NCBI GenBank assembly: GCA_025200525.1
Contig: CM045761.1
Coordinates: 63,706,009 to 63,770,008 of the forward strand
Origin: Camellia lanceoleosa
Lineage: Eukaryota; Streptophyta; Magnoliopsida; Ericales; Theaceae
Direction: 5' to 3'
DNA: 64,000 nt
The position numbers were made by a program, and so were the translations under genes. Of this stretch, positions 1 through 12,183 are shown one piece after another. Position 1 is the first letter of the stretch. Every line of letters begins with the position of its first letter. A model generated the notes under the pieces. It was not told where the DNA came from. It saw nothing but the letters and a program-made list of their open reading frames with translations, and did not search any database.

Positions 1-627
1 TCAATAAACTTACAAAAGATGGAATCATCATATAACAAATAGATCAGACCAAAGATGAAGCATGACAAGAACTAGTACATTAACAAATAAACTTCATGTT
101 TGAACTGCAAAGAGATACTTCATAATGATATAACAAACAGTACAGGATATTTCTGAACAATGAGATCACATATAATGATAAAACAAACAGTAACAGACTC
201 AATATCACTGAAAATAATCCTAGAACATATTAGCAAAGGGATGAGAAAGTGATATTTAAAAATATATATATTGTGACGACAAAGGTTGTAAATATTCACA
301 TTTCATCTAATCGCAACTGATATATTGATCAAATATGTATAAACTAGTTTATTGACAACCACCCTTGAGAGTCGACCAATACAGGATAATTCAGGGAAAG
401 AAAGCTTCACCATCTGACACCAAGGGGGCTAAACATGGGTCGATATTACTTCAACCATTAGATTTAACACTTCTTTCTGGGCAAGCCATTCGTTGTCAAA
501 TAACTAAAGAGCCAAAACAGAATTTCTTACTAGACTGATGATCTGGTTGGGTAGTGGTTTCTATCCTCCAAGACTCGAAACAGTTGGCACATGATCATTT
601 CATGGTCTGAGCATCCATAGTTTGATT
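1..627. other. Non-coding; possible 3' UTR/downstream sequence
   Basis: No credible open frame. If the minus-strand exons at 628-918 are real, the part next to 628 would be their 3' untranslated region. The rest is AT-rich sequence with no repeat structure that I can recognise. Confidence 0.3.
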
Positions 628-918
628 TTAGCACTCCATCAAGGCAGTTTCAATTTCTGATAGTGGTGCTGCAACAGAGTGAAACAAAGGTCCATCCATC
701 ATAGATGTAGCATGAGTAGACAAAAGCATTTAGAGACAGAAGCAAGGCATACAAAGATCAGAAACACAACACATTATGGACGCTAAGAAAATCAGATAAA
801 TGGTTGCCACACGAACATACCGAGCAAATCTTCATATGGATCTCCCATTAGCAAAGGAGGTAAGAATACTTGGTCTTGAGCTTCCTCTCTGTCACAATAT
901 GACTTCTGTGAATTGGAA
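628..918 (-). CDS. Possible last two exons of an unrecognised minus-strand gene (partial)
   Basis: On the minus strand, a 3' splice site (GACAG) precedes an exon at 918-821. This exon ends at a GTATG donor. The next acceptor, TGTTGCAG after a pyrimidine-rich stretch, opens a 41-nt exon at 668-628 that ends in TAA. The splice joins G|CA in phase, and about 45 residues read through both exons, including FLPPLLMGDPYEDLLAPLSE and ending IETALMEC. The acidic, hydrophobic tail is typical of a plant protein C terminus, but I do not recognise the family. Upstream exons were not found. A TC-rich minus-strand stretch at about 1960-1797 with a CAG|GTATCT donor could be a 5' UTR exon of the same locus, but then the gene would be very short. 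It could also be a captured gene fragment in a transposon. Confidence 0.35.
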
Positions 919-2156
919 CTGTCAAATTTGACCCAACAACTAAAAGAAAACCATTTACCTATAACCAATTATTTAGGATGCAACTAAAAACTGTAAGAAT
1001 AACTATGAGACAAATAAATATATATTATAAAAAATGCATAAAGCAGTTACTTCAAACCAAGTGAATCAGTTACGTATTAGCAAAGACAAGTAATTGGGTA
1101 GAGCCAGTAAAATTTGATGAAATTTCCTCTACATTTTAATTTTATGACTAACTGACTTCTCTGAAAGGCTATACAATACACTCTGTTGTAAATGGATTGG
1201 GAATAGAATAATTGCACTGAAAAACCTAATTTATTTTCTCTTAGAAGTAACAATTGTGTTCTAATGATAAATAGATAGCTTGAATTAAGAGGATAGATTG
1301 GGTGAGTAATTTTGTCATTTCATTTCTCAAAATTCAGAGTACGTGGTAGAGATAGAAATGGGGATATTTTCGTCATTTTTCGATAGAAGAGTTCATTCAT
1401 TTTGCAGCAATACAAAATCCAATGTGTCATCAAAGGCCCATGTCCATCCAATGGCCTCATAACAAAAAATTAACTAAACAGAGCAAAGCAATTTCTAACC
1501 ACTTGAGCTCAAGAAACAAATCCTCATTCAGTAATCTGCGTCAAATCAACAACAGAGTTCTCCTTTATTACAAACTGAACCCACATTAAACACAAACCTG
1601 CTCTTACTCTCACCATAGCCAAATTCATATAACAATTATGTAGAGAGAGAGAGAGAGAAGCAGGGATAAAAAGGAAAATGGGGCTGATGTTGGTTGTTCA
1701 TGGTGGAGGAGGAATTTGGATTAAACTCAATGGCGGTAGATGGGTCAATTTGGGACTGGGTTTGTATGAAGGTATGCGAGAGAGAGAGAGAGATACCTGG
1801 GGTAATGCTCCAATGGTGGATCTACGTTGGTGCGATGGCGGTGATGCTCCTATACCCGACGGCTATGGAGACAAACCGAGAGAGATAGCGTGGAAGGAGG
1901 AGGGCAGACGCATGAGAGAGAGACAGAGACAGTCACTATGAGAGAGACAGACGGGCATGAGAGGGAAGTAGAGGTAAAGATTGTATTAAAACGGTGATGA
2001 TCTTGAAACACTAGCAACCTATTTTTTCCCGAAGGTTGCTAATAAGAAATGGATGTGTATTTTTTTCCCAACTAAATACTTTAATGTAGAATCCCTCCAA
2101 AATTCGAAATCCTCCCCCCCAGAACTTGTAATTATAAATTGTTGGCAACGAAGTTT

Positions 2157-2520
2157 GGTCGTCAAAAGATAAAAAGTTTTTTTTTTTTTCATTCAGTGAC
2201 AAATAATTTTAGTAGCAAAAACTAACTCTACAGCGACTAAAATATATTTTAGTCGCTGAAAATAAATTTTTGGGGACTAAACTTTTGGTCGCTAAAGATA
2301 AAAAGTATTTTTTTTTTTCATTTGGCGACTGAATAATTTTAGTAGCCAAAACTAACTCTATAGCAACTAAATTATGTTTTAGTCACTGAAAATAAATTTT
2401 TAGCGACCAAACTTTTGGTCGCCAAAGATAAAAAGTAATTTTTTGTTTTTTATTTGGCGACTAAATAATTTTAATAGCCAAAACTAACTCTATAGCAACA
2501 AAAAAAAAATTTGTCGCCAA
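2157..2520. repeat. 130-bp tandem repeat, about 2.8 units
   Basis: The landmark GGTC..AAAGATAAAAAG starts at 2157, 2287 and 2417, exactly 130 bp apart. Each unit carries a T-run, a TTGGCGACTRAATAATTTTA-type block, ACTAACTCTA and GCGACTAAA-type words in both orientations. The internal inverted words mean each unit can fold on itself. No coding potential. Confidence 0.8.
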
Positions 2521-3149
2521 TTGTGGCATATTTAGTGACTAGAAATTATTTCAGTGCTAATTGTGACATTTTTAGCAACTAAAGTTCTTTTACTTGTCAA
2601 TAATCAATATACTCCAACTAAAAAAAATTAATAGCTAAATCTTATACTTTTACTGATTGATATAATTTTTTGTCGTCAATTTCATAATTTTTTATGATTA
2701 AAATTTTTTTGTCCCCAAAAATATGGCTTCTTTGGTTTGTGTTTGAAAGTAATTTTTAAGATAAAAAGTGCCAAAACTTGTTTGGTTTGTTTTTTTCCAA
2801 AAATGATTTTGGAAAATTATTTTGGGGAGAGAATTTTTAAAAAAGTGATTGATTTGATGTATATGAGAGAGAGAGAGAGATTTTGAAAAGTAGGTAACTA
2901 AACAAAATTTTAAGATTTTTTTTGAAAAAATTTGTTTAGTTTAATTACTCTTAAAAATTTGTTTATAAAGAATTTTTTTCAAAATTTTTTTTTAAAAAAC
3001 AAACCAAACAATTTCCTGTAGGGAGAGGTCGTCACTAGAAACTGGAGATGGTGATCTGAGGTCACTGGGAGAAGGAAGAAGGGAGCCCTGGCAATGTTGA
3101 TAATAGAAATGAAGAAGGTGAAGAGAGTATTTGGGAAATATTAATAGAT

Positions 3150-4641
3150 GGGTAAATTACACTGACATCCTCTGAGGTTTATATTTATTATAGTTCATTC
3201 TCTCACATTTTGAAAATTACATTTCTTTCCTGAGATTTAAGTTTCATTAAAGATTTCCCCCTTCATCAATTTAATTTTTCTAAACACCAATTTTGTCCTC
3301 ACTAGGTAAATTACATTGACACCTCTTATATTTTAGAAATTACAATCCCTTCCCTAAATTTTAAAGTAGCGTTACCAATTGTCCCTTCAGTTAGTATTAG
3401 TTGAAAAAAAAATTCATTGAAAAACAATTAATTGGAAAAAAATTATTTGAAAAAAAAAATTATTTGAGAAAAAATTAATTGAAAAAAAAAATTTGTTAGT
3501 AAAATTTTTAAATTTCTGTTTACAAACCAACATAAACTTATTTTTTGAATTTACTTTTTTTCCTCAAATTTACAAATTGAGACAATAATTTATAAACCAA
3601 AAAAATTATCAAACAAGTTTTTATGACAGTTTTTAAAATTTTTGTAAATACAAATTGAAAATTAAAAACGAAATGGTTACCAAACAGACCGCAGATAGTA
3701 AAAATGTCATAAAATTAACAAATAATTAAATAAGTTACCAACGTAAGAAATGACTTATCAAAATATTCTTAGACTATGTATGGGTTGATTTTTAGAAAAA
3801 AAATTTTAAAAATTAAAAATTAATTTGGTTAAGAAATAAAAAATAATTATCACTTAAGGTAAAAAATAATTATCATTTTAATTTTTGGACATGTAATATA
3901 TATATATATATATACGTATGACTGTTTCAATTTAATTTGTAAAAAATTATTTATAACCACTTGAAAGATAAAAGTTATATAAAAATAATAATAATTTTTT
4001 ATTTCTTATTTCTTAACCAAAGTAATTTTAAATTTTTTTAAAAAAATTCTAAAAATCAAACCAAACATAGCTTAAGAATCTTTTAATAAGTCATTTCTTA
4101 CGTTGGTACATTTTTACCACCTGAAATCTATTTGGTAACCATTTCGTTTTTAATTTTTAATTTATCATTTATATTTACAAAAATTTTAAAAACCGTCATA
4201 AAAACTTGTTTGATAATTTTTTTAATTTATAAATGGTTGTCTCAGCTTGTAAATATGAGGAAAAAACGTAAATTCAAAAAATGAGTTTACGTTGGTTTTT
4301 AAACAGAAATTTAAAAATTTTAATAACAAATTTTTTTTTTTCAAATAATTTTTTTTTTAAATAATTTTTTTCCCAATTAATTTTTTTCTAATTAATACTA
4401 ACCGATGGGGCAATTGGTAATGTTATTTTAAACTTTAGGAAATGGATTATAATTTTTAAATTGTGAGAGATGTCAATGTAATTTACCTAGTGAGAGCAAA
4501 ATTAGTATTTAAAAAAATTAAATTACTGAAGAAAAAAATCTGTAATGAAACTTTAAATCTTAAAGGAAAAATATAATTTTCAAAACGTGAAGCGAGAATT
4601 GTAATAAATATAAACCTTAACATTGTCAATGTAATTTACTC
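3150..4641. mobile_element. Foldback MULE-type element with roughly 700-bp arms and 9-bp TSD
   Basis: The two halves are imperfect reverse complements over almost their whole length. GGGTAAATTACACTGACA at the left end matches GAGTAAATTACATTGACA on the opposite strand at the right end. Inner landmarks such as GTTACCAAAC.. and the AACGTAAGAAATGACTTAT block also pair. Flanks 3141-3149 (TTAATAGAT) and 4642-4650 (TTAATGGAT) form a 9-bp target duplication with one mismatch. A 9-bp duplication and long inverted arms are known marks of Mutator-like non-autonomous elements. No open frame is retained. An (AT)n run lies near the centre. Confidence 0.85.
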
Positions 4642-4650
4642 TTAATGGAT

Positions 4651-5290
4651 ACAAAAAAGTACATGACTTTGATCTACATGATCGGCCCTAAAATAAGCTC
4701 TAATGGAGGGCCCACCTCGGCCTACATGGAATCATTTCTTTGGTTAAGTCCATTTTGTATCATGAGAAATGATGAGGATTGTTAAAAAAATAATTAATAA
4801 AAAAAAATATTCTTTTAAATATCATAAGAAGAAATCTTGACCTTTTTTTTCTTTTTGTTGCACAAAATAGTGATTATATTATAATGCAATCCAACGTTTT
4901 TGCATATATTTAAACCTAAAACTTAATTCACCTTGATACTTAAATATCTTCTTCATGTAATTGCTAGGGGTTTGGAGGAACAAATCTAGACCTACTTAAT
5001 TCTCATTACACGTTCTACTATATATGAACATAAACCCATGTATTTTTTTCTATAGATCTCATTATCTTCATTGAATTCTTATCATCAACTAGTAAAGTAT
5101 GTTTTTCTTCTTACATATGCTATATTTGAATATTGAATTTTTTTACACAAATAAAATTGTATACACATTATTTATGGATAATCAAATAAAAAAATATTTG
5201 TTTTAATGATAAGAAAGAATTTGGGGGTATGTTTGGGAACCAAGAATTTTTATCAAAAAACACTAAAAATCTTTACAAATTGTGAAAAAA
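4651..5290. other. AT-rich non-coding stretch
   Basis: No gene, tandem repeat or clear inverted repeat was found here. Confidence 0.4.
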
Positions 5291-5294
5291 TAAT

Positions 5295-5535
5295 GCTACA
5301 TCCACCAAAATTTGTATCGCCTGAATTGTCCAAATTTCTTCATGTCGGTCGTCTAGCAGATTGATCTACCAGTCGTCTGGTGGGTTGTCTGAATAACAGG
5401 GTGATGATTGCGATGGACGAAGATAACGATTGCGGTAGACGATGGTGAATCCGGTAGTCTTGTCGATCATTTGGGCAGTTATTCGGGCGATGGTCCGGTT
5501 GGCACAAATTCAAGCGATAGCAAATTTAGTGGATA
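5295..5535. mobile_element. Small TIR element (candidate MITE)
   Basis: Left end ATCCACCAAAATTTGTATCG and the reverse complement of the right end (ATCCACTAAATTTGCTATCG) match over about 30 bp with few differences. Between them is a locally GC-richer core with GTCGTCTGG- and GATGG-rich words. I could not define a target duplication, so the superfamily is unknown. Confidence 0.45.
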
Positions 5536-6069
5536 AATTATTTTATCTATTTTTGTACATATTTTCTCATAAAAAATCAAAAAAATTAATTCTGAAATAT
5601 GTCCTCAATCTAATGTGAGAAGCCAAAGTGCGAGCACGACAACAATAGAAGATGATAAGCTAATGTGAAATCTGAATGAAAGTTGATGGTAAAAAGTGTA
5701 ATTTAACCTTTTACTTATCCATACTGTAGTACTCATGCATAAGGAACATAGAAAGAACAACTAATTCTCAATTATTATTATTATTATATAAGGCAAATTA
5801 TACTCACATCTTCGAAAGTTTGGAATAAAAATATAACTAGTTCCATATTTTTGATATAATTATATTGGCTTCTTTTGAAATTTTAATTTGCATAATATTT
5901 AGATCATTTTTTATCAATAAGTTATGAGTTGTAAGGATAAAAAGACAAATTTATAATATTTTTCTATTAAAATTTATATTTATCTATATTTATTTATCTA
6001 TTTTAATTTTGATCGGTTTAACTTTACTAAAAAAAAAAATAATATAATTATGTTAAATTTGTAGGATTA

Positions 6070-6497
6070 ACCAGTGTGTTTGGTTTCAACTTTTTGGATT
6101 CAATTTTCTGAAAATTGAGTTTTTTGTTTTTAGTATTTTTTATTTTTATTTTTAGTGAATATTTTTTAAATTTTAAACAATTTTTTTTTATTTTTTTAGA
6201 TGCACCTTACTTATATGTATCTAAAAAGTAAAATATTTGTAAAATAATATTTTAAAAAATCAATAAATAAACATGAATACAAAAATGTATTGAATTTTCT
6301 TTTTTTTTTTGTATTTTTATCATTTAGTGAATTTTCTAAAGATTTTTTTCACAAATATTATACTTTTTAAGTGTATTTATGTTAGATGTATCTAAAAATT
6401 TAAAAAATTGCTTAGAATATTAAAAAAAAATTTGTAAAAACAAAAAAAATAATTTTCTAAAAAGTGAATCAGGAAAATCTAAACCAAACAAGTTGAA
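6070..6497. mobile_element. AT-rich foldback MITE, copy 1 of a local family
   Basis: Begins GTGTTTGGTTTCAACTTTTT and ends in a complementary CCAAACAAGTTG. Each arm carries the conserved block TAGATGCA/ATC..AAAAAGTATAATATTTGT, once per strand, so the element is a long imperfect palindrome of about 430 bp. Related copies lie at 14518, 21185, 33925, 52430 and 53800, with partial ones near 16440 and 19760. No target duplication could be fixed in such AT-rich flanks. Confidence 0.55.
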
Positions 6498-7166
6498 CTG
6501 CATATTTTTTTTTTAATTTTTTTTAAATTTCAAAAGAGAGTAATGTAATGTGCTACATGTAATATAATAATTTTAGGGTAATGCTATGATACATACCCTC
6601 AAAAGGGTGTAACCATACAGAAGTTATATTATTTGTAAATTTAATTATCACAAATGATATAATTCAATATTATAAGAGTCATAATTAAAAAAAAAAAAAA
6701 AAGAGTTATAATCAAACATCACAAAACAAAGAATTCTTAAATTATAATCAAAATAATGTCATAACTAATACTCCAGAATAACTCATAACAAGCAACACAA
6801 TGACTTTGTTTGAGAGGTTGGTTATTTGACTATTTTAATTTGGTTTAAAAAGTTGTGTATTTGAGAAGTTGGTTGGTTTTTTTTTTTTTTTAGTTGATGA
6901 TTTGATGGTTGTAAAAAAAATGAAATGATTATAAATTAGATATGACATTTTGTCTTACTAATTATTTTAACTTAGGTTTTATTTTAGCGAATTATTTTAA
7001 CTTAATCCTCTTCTCAAACAAGACCAATTAATCATAAAGATCATAACTAAAAATGCAAAAAAAAGTGTATATCATAGAATTTTATTGTGAGAGAAAAAAA
7101 TAAAATGATTATAGATTAGATGTGATATTTTATTTTATTAACTATTTTAACTTATGTTGTATTTTA

Positions 7167-7306
7167 GGCCTCGTTTGAGAAGTAACTATTTTAGCAAAAA
7201 AGTCAAAAAATTACTATAAATTATCACATCACTTTCTTTACTTTTCAACACATCTTTTCATAAAAAGTTAAAAAGTTACAAAAATAACTTATTCCCAAAC
7301 GTGGCC
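7167..7306. mobile_element. Tourist-type MITE, 140 bp, TTA TSD
   Basis: GGCCTCGTTTGAGAA at the left is complementary to TTCCCAAACGTGGCC at the right. TTA flanks both sides (7164-7166, 7307-7309). This matches PIF/Harbinger (Tourist) MITEs. Confidence 0.75.
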
Positions 7307-7819
7307 TTAGACCATCTCCAACGTTGCATCAAATTCAGTATCAAATTTGAATTTGATGAAAAAAGTCACTTTTTTTGTTCTAATGGTTTCACCAAACTAA
7401 TATCAAATTAGAACGGAGCAAATTTTTCACCAAACTGAGAATCTGCGTGAGCCTTCACCAATTCACTGTGCTGTAACGTTGCAAGTGGGCCTACCGATCA
7501 ACCTACCGAACATCCGACCGGTCGACCCACCGGTCGACTGAAAATAGGTTCAAATAGTTTAAAATAAGTAGGTTCAAACAGTTCAAAAAGGTTTTTAAAA
7601 AAAAAATTAGCTTTACCGGTCGACCAATCGATTGACCCACAGGATGACAATTCTTTTTGATGCACCGTTGGAGCAACTAATATCAGATTAAGAAAATGAG
7701 CCATTTTCTACTTAAATTTGGTGAAAAAAATATTGAACCATTGGAGATGCTCTTAGTGAGCTATTTTAACCAAATTCTTTTCTCAAACAAGACTTATAAG
7801 TCATAAAAATCATAAGTTA

Positions 7820-7950
7820 GGCCTCGTTTGGGAATATATTATTTTAGTAATTTTTTGACTTTTTACTAAAATATGTACAAAAAAATAGAGAGAGTGATAT
7901 AACAACTTATAATGACTTTTTGACTAAAATGTATAGTTGACAAACGAGAC
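7820..7950. mobile_element. Tourist-type MITE, 131 bp, TTA TSD
   Basis: GGCCTCGTTTGGGAA left end and complementary CAAACGAGAC right end, with TTA on both sides (7817-7819, 7951-7953). Same family as the copy at 7167, with a slightly decayed right end. Confidence 0.7.
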
Positions 7951-7953
7951 TTA

Positions 7954-9290
7954 AAAATGCAAAAAAGTATGTCGATGTTTGGAAAGTTACTATTTTAGTA
8001 AACTATTTTAGTTTTTGACTATTTTAATAGGTTAAAATTTTTGTATTTGAGAAGATAATTGAATTTTTTTATAGTTTGATATGATATTTGTAAGAGAAAA
8101 GATAAAATGATTATAAATTTGATATAATATTTTATTTTATTAATTATTTTAATATATTTTATTTTTTTTGTAAATTTTAACCTAAAAAAAGACACAAAAA
8201 ATTCTTGCCAAACACCACCCGTATGTCATAGAATTTTCTATAATTTTACAGTATTTTCCATAATTTTAGCTTGTGTCAGCCACCCCATGTGGAAGAACTA
8301 TAAAAGTCATTAGCTGAAATTTACATTGTACCAACTTTAATAATTTTTCCAACTAATGCTACTATGGGTGATTTGGAAAGTTAGAGGTGATTTAGGGTGA
8401 TTTAAATAAATGTCTTTTTAATTTTTAATGAAATATGAGTTAGGTATAGATTGAGTTTGAAGTGATGTAATAGAGAGACGATGTGATTTAAATAAGATGA
8501 TGTGACTTAAATAAGATAGTGACAATTTAACTTTTTGACTTTTTTAGATCATGATAAACAAGGTCATAAAAATCAATCTTTTGATATTTTTATTATCTTT
8601 TTATATATAGAAAATATAAGAAATAATATGACTTAAGGGTTCTTTGGAAAGCGTAAAATTAATATATTTTTTTACTTTTTACGAAAAAACGTAAAATATA
8701 AATTAGGTTTAAAGTGATTTGAGAAAAAAATAATATGACTTAAATAAGACAATTGTAACCTAAATAAAATAATATGCTAAAATAATATGTGTTATTTTAA
8801 TACATGCTAAACAATCAATTAAAATAAATTAAATGTGAAAAATTAATTTTTAACTAATTTCTCAAATCATTGCCCATATATGTGTATAAAATAAATAAAT
8901 AAATAATTTATTGAATGAATCAAAGTACTGGAAGATTTTTTTTGAACAAGAGGGACAAGATTTGATTTCAGTTGATTTGATGTACTGTCGAAGGAATCTG
9001 TACCAAGATAATGGCTGATTTTGGAGAGTAGGTCAAAAAGACAGCTTTTAATCTTCTTCCTTCTTTCATAAAAAAAAAATTTTAAGAAAATTAAAATATA
9101 ACTTTTTAACCATCATTTTCAAAAGGACATTAATTTAGACTTCCTTAAAATACTTATCCCCACAATCCTCTCACATATATGGAGGTTAGAAATTGGATGA
9201 GAAGAAAAAAAAAAAAATTTGACCAATTAAAACTAAAGGGGTGAAGAGGATGACTCCCAAAGGGGGTTTCAACCTTTATTCTTTTCAAAA
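7954..9290. other. AT-rich stretch with degraded MITE-like fragments
   Basis: Several partial GTTTGG.. / ..TTTTGACT.. blocks resemble broken Tourist copies (around 7975-8190, 8350-8560 and 8630-8820). No complete ends, target duplication or gene could be supported. Confidence 0.4.
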
Positions 9291-9297
9291 TACCTTA

Positions 9298-10537
9298 GGT
9301 GCTGTTTGGTAACATTTCCATTTTCAGTTTTTTGTTTATATTTATAAAAATTTTAAAAACTCAAATAAAAACTTGTTTAGTAAAATTTTTGATTTGTAAA
9401 TCAATGGTCTCAGTTTATAAATTTGGCCAAAAAATAAAAACACATGTTTTAAGTTTTGAGTTTTGAGTTTTCAGTTTTTTTTTTTTTTTTACTACCCAAC
9501 ACCAGCCACCACTCGCCACCATTTTCCACCACCGTCTTTCGGCACCACCACCCACCCCCCACCACCTGCCACCACCACTTGCCACCACCACTCACCTGCC
9601 ACCCACTTGCCACCACCACCCACCCCTCGCCACCACCACCACCACCACCACCACCCGCCACCTACTTGCCACCATCCATCTGCCACTACCATCCACCACC
9701 TGCCACCCACCCGCCACCACCACCTACCACCCCTCACCACCACCACCACCACCCACCACCCATCTGCCACTACCCACCAACCCACCACCACCACCACTCA
9801 CTCACTACCACCTACCACCCGCCATCACCCATCCACCCACTACCACTACCCGCCACCTACTGCCATCCACCACCCACCTACCACTACCACCCACCACCCA
9901 TCACCACCACTACCCACTCGTTACCACCCACCACCTGCCACCGTCACCCACCCACTTACCATCACCACCCATCACCCACCTGCTATCCATCTGTCACCAC
10001 CACCCACTTGCTACCACCCGCCACCGTCACCCACCCACCCACTACCACCCGCCACCACTCGCCATCCGCTACCCACCTGCCACCACCAGCCACTCGCTAC
10101 CACCCACCACCGTCACCCATCCACCCACCTCCACCACCCGCCACCACTACCCACCCACCACCACCACCACTGCCACCCACCCACCTGCCACCACCCACCA
10201 CCACCCGTTATCTGCCACCCACCTTCTACTACCACCCGCCACCACCACCACCCACTCGCTACCACCCACCACCCGTCACTGTCACCCACCCACCCACCAC
10301 CACCAACTACCCACTATCCATCGTCACCATTTTCCACCACCGTCTTCCGTCGCCACTTGCCGTCACTTGCCATTTCTCACTCTTTTTTATATTTTAAAAT
10401 TTTTTTAAACAATTTGTCAATTACCAAACGCATTTGTAATTTATGTTTTTCTAAAAATAAACAAAAAATAAACAAAAACCAGTTCATAAAATTTTTGTAA
10501 ATATAAACTGAAAACGTAAACGTTACCAAACACACCC
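9298..10537. mobile_element. Harbinger-like non-autonomous element carrying a minisatellite
   Basis: Left end GGTGCTGTTTGGTAAC pairs with the reverse complement of the right end, GGGTGTGTTTGGTAAC. The next 60 bp or so also pair (TTTTCAGTTT.. and TATTTAYAAAAATTTT). TTA flanks both ends (9295-9297, 10538-10540), as in PIF/Harbinger elements. Between the AT-rich arms, positions 9490-10375 are replaced by a CCACC/CCACCT minisatellite. The element has no transposase. Long frames through it (for example 9456-10397, rich in Pro/Thr/His) are composition artefacts. Confidence 0.8.
9490..10375. repeat. CCACC(T)-type minisatellite, about 890 bp
   Basis: A strongly strand-asymmetric tract built of ACCACCTGCC, ACCCACC, CACTCGCTACC and GCCACC words with no single fixed period. 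The word ACCATTTTCCACCACCGTCT occurs at both the start (about 9518) and the end (about 10326), so the array is bracketed by a duplicated unit. The opposite strand is G-rich, GGTGGTGG-like, with potential for unusual DNA structure. Confidence 0.8.
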
Positions 10538-10986
10538 TTATTGATTCGAAGGAATCTGGTACTATTGGGTGTTTAGCATAATTTATATAAATATATTTAT
10601 TTGAGTCATATCAATTTTTAATTTTTTATAAATTTTTTTATAAAAAATTTAAAAAATATATTTATTTAGATCATTTTAAATATTTCTAAAAATACAATAA
10701 TATATATTTAGAAAATTCTATTATGATGTGTACTTCAAGTTATTATATTTATAATTTATGTATAATAGAATATATATATATATATACAAATACATATATT
10801 TTTATATTTTATTTAGCATGTACAACTAAAATAATTTACAAATTAGTGAGCTTGCACCCAAAACAATTCTCACCAATGTCTAGACGTTCAGTCAGAAAGA
10901 TTCTTTGCTATGCTAATATTTTTTCTATTTTTTTAGTATGCGTAAAATATTCAAACCAAATTATAAGCCAATTGTTTGGAAGGTAA

Positions 10987-11125
10987 GGTGTCGTTTCACA
11001 ATTATATATTTTAATTAAAAAGTTAAAAAATTATTATAAATTATCATTTTATTTTTTTTATTTTTTTAAATATTTTTTCGTAAAAAATAAAAAATTACTA
11101 AAGTAGCTTATTTTCAAATAAGACC
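10987..11125. mobile_element. Tourist-type MITE, 139 bp, TAA TSD
   Basis: GGTGTCGTTTCA left end and complementary AAATAAGACC right end with TAA on both sides (10984-10986, 11126-11128). The core shares the AAAAAGTTAAAAAATTA words of the family. Confidence 0.6.
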
Positions 11126-11526
11126 TAAGTTTAGGATTAAATTAGTTAATAAAGATAAAATATATTATTTTACTTAATAAGATAAAATATCACATTTAAA
11201 TTATAATTAATTAATTTTTCCTTATTAGGAAAAAAATAAATTCCCATCCATAAAAATATGAACTCATGTGACAATGGAAACATGTGACAACTTCGTCACG
11301 TATAATATTTTATATTTACTTAATTCTTATTCTAATTTAATTGTGAAATTCTTAATAAGGTAAAATTGACTAATTGAATTATTTTAATTTCAAGTATAAG
11401 ATCATATGAAAGTTTAATTAAACATTATTTTTAATGAGAATAATAATAATAGTCCGTAATAGTAAAATAAATATTAATTTTATGATGATATAAGATAAAG
11501 TGGAATTTAATTTATATTAAGAGTTA

Positions 11527-11967
11527 CAGTGGTGCTACAGGGCCCGAAAACGGGGGGCCCGAATGGCCCAAAATTTTATTTTATTTTTTTTTTCTCTTCA
11601 GCAGAAGAAATGAGGGAGGAAGACGAAGGGGGGAAGGGGAAAGGGAGGGAGAGGGGGAGGAGAGGGGGAGGAGGAGGAGGAGGGGGAGGAAGGACTGGAG
11701 GGGGCCTAAAAAATGGAGGAGGAGGACGCGATCGGCGGCGATCGGCACGATCGGAGGAGGAGGACGGCGACGCGATCGGCGGAGGCCGACGTGACCTCTC
11801 TCTCTTTCTCTCCCTCTCCCTCTTCCTCTGCAACTCAAAGTTGCAGAGATTCAACAATGGCCGAAAAAAAAAAAAAAAAAAAAAAAAACCGTAATGCCCA
11901 AAACGACGTCGTTTTGAGCATTCGGGGCATTCGAGCAAACAGTATTTCGGACTCTCAAATATTTTTC
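11527..11967. mobile_element. ACGACGTCGTTT-family MULE-type MITE, copy A
   Basis: Flanked by the exact 9-bp duplication TAAGAGTTA (11518-11526 and 11968-11976). Left end CAGTGGTGCTACAGGGCCCG pairs loosely with the opposite-strand right end (GAGAGTCCGAAAT..GCTCGAATGCCC). Order inside: T-run, purine-rich GGAGGAGG block with GGACTGGAGGGGGC, CGATCGGCG block, CT-rich block, A-run, then the palindrome AAAACGACGTCGTTTT at 11900-11915. Frames across the purine tract are low complexity and not genes. Confidence 0.8.
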
Positions 11968-12183
11968 TAAGAGTTATTATGTAAGTATTTAATGATAAAA
12001 TTAATATAATATAAATAATTACATAACTGTACGGGCTAAGGTGTAATTCAATTCGGCATTGATTTACTCAAAGTATGATTAATATAATTATTTAAGACCT
12101 AAAGAATACAACTATAAAATTATGATAAAAGTTGGACACAAAGGAAATATGGTGAACGGTGTCCTATGCGTTGGGCACCTAAA

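Noticed and set aside
1678..1941. Short plus-strand ORFs near a GA microsatellite
   Set aside because: GA-repeat driven frames. The sequence reads better as a TC-rich leader on the minus strand.
9456..10500. Overlapping 313- and 345-codon open frames rich in Pro, Thr and His
   Set aside because: They are translations of the CCACC minisatellite inside a Harbinger-type element. Two different frames and one on the other strand are open at once, which is a composition effect.
11529..11970. Gly/Arg/Glu-rich open frames on both strands
   Set aside because: Purine-rich interior of MITE copy A. No start context, no motif, open in several frames.
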